A stretch of 64,000 nucleotides of DNA from Endothia cerciana (lineage: Eukaryota > Ascomycota > Sordariomycetes > Diaporthales > Cryphonectriaceae), in the NCBI GenBank assembly GCA_026119935.1, contig JALRMH010000009.1:62001-126000 (forward strand), written 5' to 3'. Positions 31,980-42,226 of the stretch are shown in pieces. The position numbers were made by a program, and so were the translations under genes. The notes under the pieces are model-generated. The model did no database searches and had not been told where the DNA came from. It worked only from the letters and a program-made list of their open reading frames with translations. Within the stretch, counting starts at the first letter, position 1. Each line of letters begins with the position of its first letter.

Positions 31980-32720
31980 TTGTTATAACCTATCCAACAT
32001 GCAGGTCACGAAATGATTACAACCAACAGGACAACAAGGCACATTTCTTATATAATCAGGGACAACCCAGGGTTAGGGTCAAATCGATAAATCGATAAAT
32101 GATTCATCGACGCAGCCTGAAGAGCAGGGTATATAAAGGATGGGATTTCCTACTATTAAATAGATGTCCTTTATAACTCTTCAGTTATCAATCTAAATTC
32201 TAAATACTAATCTACTTGAAAACTTTACAGCTAATAATAGCACTTGTATTGAATCACCGATTAGAGCTATATAGTTTTCAGTATTATAGAATCAGGCTAA
32301 GTACACCTCTACACTTTTTCTGCTAATCTAAACTCAACAAGTACAGCTAGGTTTAAGTTATCTAGCAGTGCTTATTACAGATAGTAGGAGATTTTATCTT
32401 TTATATATTCCGCTCATCAAGTTAAATATATTAAACTACAATATATCCACCCTTGCTGAATATATTAAATCGTAATATATTCTCTAGCTTGGATATATTT
32501 ATAACCACTGATCTAACTTTAAGCCTGGGGTGCTCTTAATTATATAAGAGATATGCTTTGCCTCGGATATTGGATCCGGGCCAATATAGTCCTGTCTCCA
32601 CTTAGACAGCTTGGCTCAGTGACCTGCTGCTTCTTAGTTATAATAAATGTTGAGTTTGTAGCTGGCTCTATATTGCGTGTAACCTGTTCTGTAACTTGCA
32701 TATTGGATGGGTTATAGCAA
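31980..32720. mobile_element. 741-bp element bounded by 30-bp inverted repeats (MITE-like)
   Basis: The left end, 31980-32009, begins ttgttataacc and ends catgcaggtcac. The right end, 32691-32720, read on the minus strand begins ttgctataacc and ends tatgcaagttac. They match at 25 of 30 positions and all five differences are transitions. The interior is AT-rich and has no convincing gene, suggesting a non-autonomous TIR element damaged by RIP. I see no clear target-site duplication. It lies 140 bases upstream of the second HET gene's ATG, so it sits in its promoter region. A third repeat copy is at 28423-28452. Confidence 0.5.
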
Positions 32721-34004
32721 CCCGACCCTGCTACATGATTTAAAGTGCTTGCATATAACCCTCTTTCGTTTTTCTCTCTCTTCACACGTCAATTTGGCTT
32801 CACATCATTTAAATTTATTAGTCTATTAGCTCTTGAAGAGGCGAACACCATAAACTTACTCTGGAGTTCAGGGCTGCATTTTTTGACAGCTCTAGATCTA
32901 GGTTTTTTCAATAGCCTAAGTTGCACAGCGATTTCACTTGTTACAAACTGTAGTGTATAACACAGTTACTCGCTAGCAACAACACCACACACTCGATTCT
33001 CGACCCCGTTCTGGTCGTCGACGGGTTACAACATCATCCGACGACCAATATATCGGCTTGATAGGTATTGTAGTCTCAAAGCTTCAAGACTAGCGGAACC
33101 GTCACCTAGCCCCTGCAGTTTGACTATTGATCGATAGATGTCAGTCCTGGCAAGCCAGCCTCACAAGTATCTAGCTGGTGTTGTTCATAGTGGCTGATAC
33201 TAAGACTTGCATAGTGATATACATCTTTTTCTGACGAGGTATTATTTAGCACTGAGTATATTATAGAATAACAGTTAGATCATGTACAAGACCTATTGAT
33301 ATGAATATCAATGTTCTAAATGTGAGAATACAGAGTACAAGCATATACAGCTGTAAAAAGATAAACATTGTTGTATACATATACAAAAGGAGTGCACATG
33401 AGCAAGCACAACTGCAGTCTGACACTCAGGATAGCAAGCACATTTATGCTCTACATGCCCACATACATAGTAACTGAACACGCCAGCCCATCCTATTCAA
33501 TAGCCTAATGTGCAAATGGTGGCACATCCCTGGCTAGGGTTGCCAGACTAACCTAATAGGTAAGGCATGCAAATGGGTTACACTGTTCGTGTAATACGAT
33601 ACTATATTTTACAAGAGCAGCTGCGCTGCTGATAATGCTAATCCCAATACAACATGGCGGGGCTGCCTGTCACATTTTCTGCTCGGAGGTTTGCTGTTGG
33701 CTACCATTATTTCTTTCCTTGATAACACATTCTCATTTACTTCATCCTACAAGCACCCTAACTAGCTGTATAACTGTATGTAATTGCCCCCAGCTGGAAT
33801 ACGACATTCCTAGGTCAGTAATATGTGGTGAAAATCCCTGCATTTTTGCCTAAATTTGTCTACTCTGCCAGCCTTATCTTGTCTGTTCGGGAGAGTTTCT
33901 GCCTAGTTACTTACGCCATACGAGCCTATACAGTTGAGCATATAGATTGCTATAATCGAAGCGGACTAACGTCTATAATATATAATTGTAATATCACTAG
34001 TTAA
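32721..34004. other. AT-rich gene-free region
   Basis: No gene seen. Sequence is AT-rich with scattered stop codons in all frames, resembling old RIP-affected repeat DNA. No recognisable transposase, integrase or reverse transcriptase block was found. Confidence 0.45.
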
Positions 34005-34282
34005 TTACTTCTTCGCACCACCAGCTGCAGTGTTTGCGGTCTTGTCCCCTGCCCTCTGCGCGCGAGCAGCGAAGCCAGAAGAAGACATGTCCTTGCCGCC
34101 TCGGGCCTATGCGAGGTTGAATTAGCTACAGGCCGTTGAGGCTCAAGAATAAGACATGCCTGAGTAGATTGAATCCGGCTTGCGTCGGCCTGTGTCATCG
34201 AGGAGTTCCCTCCACCGGAGCTTCCTTTACTTTGACTTCCACCACCGGATGATGTCGGTCCGCCGCGAGAAGAAGGCATCAT
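34005..34282 (-). CDS. Small SMP-like (seed-maturation-type) hydrophilic protein with a GC-AG intron
   Basis: Two exons, 34282-34160 and 34106-34005, encode 74 residues. Exon 1 is Gly/Ser-rich and ends MTQADASRIQSTQ; exon 2 continues ARGGKDMSSSGFAARAQRAG and ends GGAKK. The joined core SRIQSTQARGGKDMSSSGFA resembles small fungal proteins with a seed-maturation-protein-like motif, thought to be stress-related and nuclear or cytosolic; function is not established. The 53-base intron starts GCATGT and ends cgcatag. The only nearby GT donor would put exon 2 out of frame, so a GC-AG intron is the simplest model. The frame shows no damage although the flanks are decayed. Confidence 0.72.
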
Positions 34283-34839
34283 AGACTAGATTTCGAAACG
34301 GTCTGATGGATCACAGCCGGTTGTTGAGCAATGAAGAGTAATGGTAGACTGGGGAACTGGTTGGCGCCAACAGCAGCAACGCAAGCAGACGGATGTACAG
34401 AGTTGGGATTCTAGGGATGAAAGTCGTTCTCCGTTTATGGAGGAAAGCCAGCTACTCTATCTCTTTATAGCCGAAAACCTTCTGCCGCTGCTTTGAGCTT
34501 TCATGCTTGTTTCTCAATACCTCAAACGTTTATCCATGTTCTCATTCCAGGACAGCTGTCTCTTGGGTCAAGGACTGAGACAATAGAAGGTGGTGATCGC
34601 CACCGCCGTCATGCGAAGGGATACAACAGTCGGCACTAAGCTTTGGCGGACACATCTCGGCCTTATATTAGTAGCTTGGTGTAATAAGTCTCAGCTAAGA
34701 AAATACCCCTCCTTTGATGTCTCACAACAGCTGTACTAGCGAAACATATCCCATAGGTTAATTACTTAGTATACATTCCATAGTTCTCAAGCTTGGATCA
34801 GGTCGCCGACTATCAACGTCCATAATTCTATATACTTAC

Positions 34840-35015
34840 CGACATTCTGGGCAATGATCTGCAGACCTCTTCCACGCCCCAGAGATATGGCAAATAATGG
34901 AGCACTGGAAGTAACAGACGGGCTCCTCGTCTAGCAGGTCACCGAAGGGTTCACCACCACCGGGCAATGTGATCACGAGGTTAGGAAACAGCACCGGCTT
35001 CATCGCCCTGGTCAT
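34840..35015 (-). CDS. Small Cys-rich protein, first exon only (unrecognised)
   Basis: ATG at 35015 opens MTRAMKPVLFPNLVITLPGG followed by GEPFGDLLDEEPVCYFQC, then ICHISGAWKR and ADHCPEC, ending in a good donor (cg|gtaagtata at 34839). The clustered Cys/His residues (CYFQCSIICH, HCPEC) suggest metal binding. Its downstream exons were not found before the SMP-like gene, so it is partial; both a real small gene and a gene remnant are possible. Composition is clearly protein-like, but the family is unknown to me. Confidence 0.4.
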
Positions 35016-35117
35016 CTACATAACCGCAGTGGAGTAACGTGGCTGGGTCTTGCGGCGATCACGAAGGGATTGCATTGCAGTGTGGGTACGTCCTCAGGAG
35101 GGTTCTTGACCACCACG

Positions 35118-35232
35118 AGCAGGAGCAGTACCGTTCTGCCGTTGTAGTGGGAAAACACAGTAATTACCCGCTGCCCAAGCGTGCCAAGGCTGACTTCACC
35201 GAGTGCCTTGCCAGCCGGTGCAAGGGAGGGTT
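35118..35232 (+). repeat. Arm 1 of a 115-bp inverted duplication
   Basis: This arm pairs, in inverse orientation, with 35517-35631. The two copies have equal length and 102 of 115 identical positions. This arm carries C or G at 11 of the 13 differences where the partner carries T or A. Its plus-strand translation includes YRSAVVVGKHSNYPLPKRAK, so it may derive from a coding sequence, but no family is recognised. Confidence 0.85.
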
Positions 35233-35516
35233 ACCGTCGAGAGCCCGAAGGACATGTCGGCGGTTGGCTCGCGGCCAAGGCGCGGCTCATGAGCGGAGCT
35301 GAGACCCTCGGTAGTTTCGGTAATCGCTCTTCTCATCCGGCCGTAGGGCTTTCCGTTCTCAAGGTCACGATGTGGATGCATAAGACACTTGGGGAGATCA
35401 GAAGTGGATAAGCAACCTAGAAGCAGTGCAAGTATAGAAGAGCCTGCTAACCCTAACATGCTAATACCAAATTTGTATGAGTAAATGTTGATTGGTTGAT
35501 TAAATGGGTATCTGTA

Positions 35517-35631
35517 AACCCTCCTTTGCACCGGCTAGCAGGGTACTTGGTGAAGTCAGCCTTAGCACACTTGAGCAGCGAGTAATTACTGTATTTTCCC
35601 ACTACAACAGCATAACAGTACTGCTCCTGCT
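35517..35631 (-). repeat. Arm 2 of the 115-bp inverted duplication, C-to-T depleted
   Basis: Inverse copy of 35118-35232, separated from it by 284 bases. Relative to arm 1, 11 changes are C to T or G to A; one is T to C and one is C to A. This strongly biased transition pattern is what RIP produces in duplicated fungal DNA. Confidence 0.85.
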
Positions 35632-36250
35632 GTTCCGGGGGTCAGAGATACTGTCAGGGCCCCATGACATCCGCCGAGCTCTGATCAGAGACTTATAAAG
35701 CTGTAGCCACCCACCCTCCTTTCTCTACTCTAGTTTTTAAGAAATATATATATTCTTCTCCTCTTATATACGGACCCCTATTAGCCTCTCTTGTGTAGGA
35801 TTCATTGCTTTTACTCAAGATCCGGATAGGCACTTTGTCGGCCGAGGACCTGATCACATTATAGTTTTCTGGCTACGTTATTGCTCCCTCCTCTACGCCT
35901 TGGAGCTGCAGCTGACTGTGTGGTCGGCGATTGCAGGCCAAGATAGCGAGCGCCCTACTCTGTGAAGCCCCTATATCCCTTGCCACGACAGACCACACCC
36001 ATTCTTTGTTGTTCTGGGGGGGCTTTACGACGTCCGTTTCCAGTATCACCAAGAATAACTTGGGCCAGGACTTAGTATATGCACCTAGCACATACCTCAC
36101 ATGTGCTAACCAAATGTAATTTTCGCTTCCGAATATATCTCCTTTCATTCAAAGTAAATAAACAATGCAGATCATCTCTATATTTGGCTATGAACCAACC
36201 ATGATCTTTTTGTACCAGCCCGGAGCGTTATTGTACCAACCCCGAGCTAT
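35632..36250. other. Gene-free stretch between the inverted duplication and the P450 remnant
   Basis: No gene or clear element seen. It includes an AT-rich patch at about 35740-35770. Confidence 0.45.
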
Positions 36251-36800
36251 ATGCCCATCGATCACAACTTCTTTGGACAACGCGCCACCCTGGTCGCTGT
36301 GCTGAAAGAGTTAGCTCGTCTCCACCCCCTCCATTGGATCTCTATTCGCAGGAAGGCCCTAGAACCATTCACGTTGGTCGACGGCACACACATTCTACCA
36401 GGTGACGTTGCTTGTGAGCCTTCTCAGGCTTTTATGCGAGATGAGAAGATATACTCTGTTTGCACAACATTCTACCCGGAGAGATATGTCAAGCATGGCG
36501 AGGACGGTGAAAGGGCACAGCGACTGCAAAGTACCAGCCGGTTCACGGACGCGGATATTACATATCCACTTGGGAGGTTTGGCAGGTGTTCTTAGTACGT
36601 GCCCGTACTAAGAACTACGCTGATGGCACACTGCTAACACGACCCAAATCATAACCCTGGGAGGTCCTACTACTTACTATTACTGGGACTCTTCATGGCT
36701 CACCTGATCAGCATATTACGGTATCAAGTTAAAACCCGACCTACTTCGCGGGCATTTAACTTTCAGTCTTCTATCATCCCTACACGGAATTCTTACACTC
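36251..36800 (+). pseudogene. Cytochrome P450 C-terminal remnant
   Basis: The frame shows the P450 K-helix ExxR as KELARLHPLHWISIRRKALE, then PFTLVDGTHILPGDV, then a PERF-like FYPERYV and FTDADITYPLGRFGR just before the heme loop. A stop (TAG at 36594-36596) interrupts that loop; about 60 bases on, the frame resumes as NPGRSYYLLLLGLFMAHLIS, the helix after the heme Cys with Cys replaced, then YGIKLKPDLLRG. The oxygen-binding I-helix and everything upstream are missing. Fungal P450s of this style (WISIRRKALEPFTL) occur in secondary-metabolite gene clusters. Clearly a dead fragment. Confidence 0.85.
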
Positions 36801-36989
36801 TCACTTCACTTTTGATCCCATACTCTGACAGCTCTTTAAAGTTTTAGTGCGTATATCTAATGCTGCAGATCAGGGTTATAATGCTTGAGGGGCAATTTAT
36901 TGAGCTTACAATCTGTTGGAGGATTATATACTATATGCGGTACATTCACTGCATAACATTGTCCTTTCTTGCCTTTTGCACAACAACAT

Positions 36990-37788
36990 GCGTGAACCTG
37001 GGAAACTCAGAGCTTCGTCCCGCTGCCCATGTGCAAACCATTTCACTATGCATGGGTTCCGCTCGAACGTAGCGCTCATTGCAGTCTCGTATACTGGTAT
37101 TACGTCCAGGAGAGCCAATATGCAACCAGCCTGGCATTGGATGGCTTGCTTCTGTTCTTGCCGATCCTCCCTGTTCTCAATCTTCAATTGCCCCTAAAGA
37201 AGCGCCTCGGTGTCGGGCTCATCTTCGTTTTGGGAGCTGCGTGAGCCTCCCTACACCGTGCCCAACGTTTATTTACAAGGCCGTGAACACTAATGAACAG
37301 ATACAGGGCGAGTATAGCAACCGCCGTCAAGCTCGCCTTTTGGGTCGAGGAGTGGACCCAGACTCTACCAGCGGGCATCCCCAATTGTAAGGCTTTTGAG
37401 CAATCTCTACTAATGCACAATTCGGCATACTGACATAGCTCGGTTCAAAGGGTTCGAGTATTCAGTGTCTCTTTTCATTCCGCCGCAATTCGACCATGAG
37501 GGCTTGACCGTTTTCATCCCTTCGCAAATGGAGCCGGCCTTGGGCCTGATCGGGGCTTCACTTCCCGCACTATGGCCTCTCGTTAAGTCCGCGACGAATA
37601 ACCTCTATGGTAGCATGACAAGAGGGTCTAAGGGTACGAATACGGATGCCAGTGAGAATGGGGTCCACGTTTCTTACAGTATGGCGCGGCATGTGGGAAA
37701 CGGGAGGCACGAGGATAGGAAGTTCTACCCTCTGAGAGATGCGTATGCGGCCGGTCCTAGGATCGAGCTCCAGACACGTGAATATTAG
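36990..37788 (+). pseudogene. Truncated fungal rhodopsin-domain (PTH11/SAT4-like) membrane protein gene
   Basis: Three exons can be joined in phase: about 36990-37240, 37301-37386 and 37439-37788, with introns gtgagc...taatgaacag and gtaagg...actgacatag. The product reads MCKPFHYAWVPL, then ALDGLLLFLPILPVLNLQLP and LKKRLGVGLIFVLGA, then YRASIATAVKLAFW, then EPALGLIGASLPALWPLVKS. These match the second half of the fungal rhodopsin-like domain (helices four to seven). The N-terminal helices are not found upstream, where the P450 remnant lies instead. The splice sites are intact, so truncation may be recent; whether it is expressed is unknown. Confidence 0.65.
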
Positions 37789-39963
37789 GGGCCCGGACAA
37801 GGCTTTGTAGTGATGTTACGTATGGAGTTTTCGGCTCTACATTTTACTGTTATATCTTCCTAATTTAGATGTCACTAATGGCGAGCTTCATGTTCAAAAG
37901 GACAGCGATTATTTGCAGTCGATCCAGGCGAGGTTGTGGTAGAGGCCATGGGGTCCCTCCTTTTCACAGGTGCAAGGCATGACCCCACCACGCTTCTAGC
38001 ACCCGATCCATTTGTAGAGAATCAACCATAGATGCTGTTAAACAAGATTGACCGCCCACGAAAGGCAGAGGGACTTGTTGTTTACAGGTACTAGATCAGT
38101 TTCTCTGGATTGGATGTTTCCCTCCAAGGGGGGATGTGTAGGGAAAAATATAGGTACAGTGTTCGAGCACTGGCGATCGCTTTTCCCCGACAGACGGAGG
38201 GCCACGTCAGACGGCCCAGCTATTCGTGCAGGAGGACCCAGTTTACTGCGTAAGGCTACTGGGTGTGGCTTTGGAGATGACCGGGCATCCCAGGTAAATA
38301 TCCAGGTATGGGAACAACATAAGGTATCCGCTCCAGCAATAGTGCCTCAGGCACTTCTGTACAGGCACTCTGAATGAAGCGCTGACCGGAAACTTTAGCT
38401 TCCTTTCCTGCAGATAGTGTCGGTGATGCGCGTCTCCTCGCTGCAGTGGTGACGATGTTCGAATCAACGGATGCTGTCGATGATACGTGTGCAAGCCATT
38501 TCAACACGACTCGTTTGTGCCCTTCTACCTCCATCACATATTATTAGTCCTCACTAATCAGTGTTGGCCGACAGCTTGTTTTAGTCAATGCAGGCTAAGT
38601 GTGAAACAACAGCACTGCTAATGGACCCCCACAGGCCGCGAGAAGCAGTCATCCGAACAATTCTGGAGACCAATGTTCCTTGCATGTCAACACTTCTGAA
38701 TCCCAGCAGAAACAATCGAGCCAACATTGGCTAGTTGTATCAGTGGTTCTTTCTTCTTCAGGGGACGAGTATGAATAGTGATAAATTGGAATTTTTCACC
38801 AAACAGCGGGCCATTAAATAGTTCAAAGAGATTACTCAAGGCCCAAGAAGATATCATGGGATGCACCGATCATAAATAGAGGACGATGACGATTAGTTTT
38901 ACATAAGCGCCAAAGACCGTGACCGACCGCGAATCTCCTGTAGAAGAGTAGGATATTCGAACCAGTGCTTGCAAGGCCAGACAGAATCTACCCTACCCTC
39001 TTTCTCACAGAGTCAGGGCTACAACATTCACTGTACAGGAGTAGCATAACAATGATGGCATCATCGCGTAAGAAACGCAGGAAATATATGCAACTGTGAC
39101 TAGTGGCAGCACATCTGTGGACAGCATGGATTCGCAGTCCAGGCACTCGCCTACGAAGGAATCACGTTTCTGAGGACAAGAGTCCACTGGTCGCATGCAT
39201 CGAGTGATTGTTGTGTGGCAGCTATATATAACGGCATCTACTGTGATCACCCGTGGCCGCAGAGGGGACCTTGGTCTTCGAAAGAGATTTTGTAATCGCA
39301 GAGACATAGCAAAACAAATTAATGCACTGCTTCAGTAGCATAGCGTCCATTTCGAAACTGCAACTGCAACTTAGATCAGAGCTTTCTCTTTCTCATTTGT
39401 CTTCTTGCTTGCGAGATTTCCTCAGCCTTGCTGCCTCGGACTTCCCCACAGCTTCACCGGCGATCCGGAGTTTCGCTGACCTCTGGCCCGGTCACACCCT
39501 CCCACTTGAAAACCACCTCATCAAAAATGAACAACCGTGCCGGTCATCTGATGTCTGGTACTTTCAGAATAAGGTCATGTCACAGTAAACTGAGAGACAC
39601 ATCCGATCATTATCCGCATGACTTGTCCGAGGGTTACTCCATTTGGCAGCAATTTGTGCGCTGTTTCGCAAGCAAGTTGTATCAACATCCGGTCTAGGAA
39701 ATAGATGCGCCCGTCTCGAAATGAAGTTGTTCCAAGAGGTATTCAGGAGATCCATGCGACGTCCAAATAGCCGCAAGCAACCCGGTAGACTCTCAAAACC
39801 TGCTTCCGATTCCGTGATACAAAGTCACAGTCCGAGTTCTTTCTGCGCGAAATTCACCCCTAAGTCTTATACTTACTTTGTTCCTCATTTCGTGCGAAAT
39901 GAATCAAGAATAATAATCAAAAGAAGTCGGATTATATACATTATCATACCAAATGATTGCAAG
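37789..39963. other. Gene-free region, 2.2 kb
   Basis: Short frames near 38260-38540 (for example AAVVTMFESTDAVDDTC on the plus strand) look somewhat protein-like but fit no family and have neither start nor splice context. The last few hundred bases should be the promoter of the receptor-like gene at 39964. Confidence 0.4.
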
Positions 39964-41723
39964 ATGAGGTGTGCAGGTTGTCGTTGTCTCTTGGCGGCTG
40001 CGACCCTATTGTCGATGAGCTTCCTCGTCAAAGGCGACCACGATGACGGGCATACGACCACGGTAACCGCGGTGATGACAACCGAGAAGACGATTTTGGC
40101 CGTTTCGACGCTGTCACTCAGTAACAACATCACAGTAACACAGTCTTCCACATCGAGCCTTGCGACTACAAGTTTTCCAAGCCAGCCGTCCCTACCATCA
40201 TTGTCGCCTTCTCGACAAGCAGCGCCGATGCCTGCAACCGACGGTACCCAAGGGAATATACTGTTCACCGTCGCCGTGCCACAAGCCGCTCTTATCAACT
40301 TGGCTGATAACAATGCGCCAAAGGGTGTTATCACGATACAAGCAGGCACCGCCGTCGCATCCCCCCAAGCCTCCACAGCCCTTGAGCCTAATACCGTGCC
40401 CACCGCGACGATAGGAGCAGCTGTGGCTAGTTCTCAGACCGAGACTACAGCTGACAGTACTTCGCCACAGGACGAGAGTCCTCCAGCAGGTGGAACAACC
40501 GATCCGGCGGAGAGGGGCTTTCCCGGAGGGAATCCGCCAAACACAACAGTCGACTTGCCTGTGACCATCGTCTTCTTGCTCTTATTCATGGGAGGTGCTG
40601 CCACCCATATATCATTATATCGTGCGAACTCGAAGCGCGGACACAAGTTCCTGTTGTCGGATCTGATGTTCGACTTTTGCATGGTGCGGACACTGACCTG
40701 CATCTTTCGGATCATCTGGGTGTTCATCCATCCCCGCGGCATTGTGCTTGCAGCCCAAATCTTTTTCAACGGAGGGTAAGTTACTACTCAACGAAGACAC
40801 GTCAATCATGAGGTATTAGGTCTAACATGCCCCGGAATAGAGCTGCAGTTATTTTCGCGGTCAACGTATTTCTTGTCCAGCGAATCGTTCGCGCGATGCA
40901 CCCGAGAATCGGCTGGTCAAAAATTTTCAGCATCAGCACGCGGGTGATGGCTATCTCCGTACCTGTGGTCATCATCATCCAAATCGCATCGATCATCGGC
41001 TTATTCTTCTCTGTGGGCAACGAGGCCGGTTTAGATGGATTTGATGGCGTCCTGAAATTCGGCTCTTCGTACAACCTCTTTCTAGCCACATTCCCGTTCC
41101 TCGCTATTTCCATCGCCTGCGCAGTACCCGGACCGAGGCCAGAGAAGTTCGGCACAGGCAGTCTTAGAATCAAAACGTCACTCGTCTTGCTCGCCTCGGT
41201 CCTTTTGACCACAGGTGCTATTATCCGCTCATACGCTTTCTTTAACCCGCGACTGCCGGGCAACAATGACGTCCTATACAGCAAACCAATCTTCTATATC
41301 ACACAATTCACATTCGAGATCATCGTCGTGGCGTTCTACGCTCTACTGCGTTTCGACCTGCTATTCCATATTCCCGACGGCTCATCAGGACCAGGGGACT
41401 ATTCAAGGGGCAAGTCCGTTGACACAGAGAAAGCTCGCTTACTCACACGAGAGGATATCGAGGATCGTATCGCCTCATGCCAGGTGCCTTACCAGATCCT
41501 ACACGCGTCTTATTCGCAGAGCACAGCTACCACAAGGGCAGACCTACCTATCTATGCTATTTTCTTTCCCCAATATTCAAACGAGGCGGATTTACAGGGA
41601 CTAGCTGAAGAACAAGGAAAGTTGCCACCGCGGCCACCTGTGAGAGTTAGTCGAAGAGTATCTGTTACGCAGGCATTTGGAAGGTCACGCGTGAATAGGT
41701 CAAGCGATTGGAATATGTTCTAG
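39964..41723 (+). CDS. DUF3112 seven-helix receptor-like membrane protein
   Basis: Two exons, 39964-40775 and 40841-41723, joined by a gtaagt...ggaatag intron of 65 bases; 564 residues. A signal peptide (MRCAGCRCLLAAATLLSMSF) leads into a Ser/Thr/Pro/Ala-rich, probably O-glycosylated outer domain of about 180 residues. Then come seven hydrophobic segments starting LPVTIVFLLLFMGGAATHIS and including RGHKFLLSDLMFDFCMVRTL, AAVIFAVNVFLVQRIVRAM, VMAISVPVVIIIQIASIIGL and FYITQFTFEIIVVAFYALLR. This layout matches the fungal DUF3112 family, often labelled family C-like GPCR; ligand and signalling are unknown. The C-tail is cytosolic and basic. It is an intact gene among decayed neighbours. Confidence 0.85.
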
Positions 41724-42226
41724 GGGCTGTCATCTGGGGTCTGCGCGTTATGGATAGAAGTACTGCCATTGAATCTGGTGACATAATTGTAGCATAGATC
41801 CCTTGGTGGCTTCCGCAATTATCTCGGATCACAGCAAGCTGGATTACTGTAATCGCGTTGAGCAATTAAGCTAGGATAAGGTATATATAAGTAAGCTAAG
41901 GTGATTTGTTCTTAACGAGCTTGATATATAAGAATACATTCTTTACTACCTAGATAGATTTATTAGATATGTCTTGAATTTTCAATTTAAGTATTTAAAT
42001 AACCACTACTTACTATCAAATACTCGTTTATGTTGAAGAGTGAGATAGCATACCTCTAATAATTTCTGAGTAACCATTTTGATATTTCTTGAACTTCTTT
42101 AATACATAGTAGTGCTCATTATAATCTAGGTAAATGAAATGATTGGAAGAAAGGAGTAGGGAGGCGGCATGTGAATGTGGGCCCTTTGACTTATATAGAC
42201 AATATCTTTTCGGAAAATCATTATTG
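41724..42226. other. AT-rich intergenic stretch
   Basis: Strongly AT-rich from about 41870 to 42130, with no open frame of note. It should hold the terminator of the receptor-like gene. Composition resembles the other RIP-affected patches of the island. Confidence 0.5.

Noticed and set aside
32067..32077. A TTAGGG hexamer that might mark an internal telomere repeat
   Set aside because: Only one copy; no tandem array.
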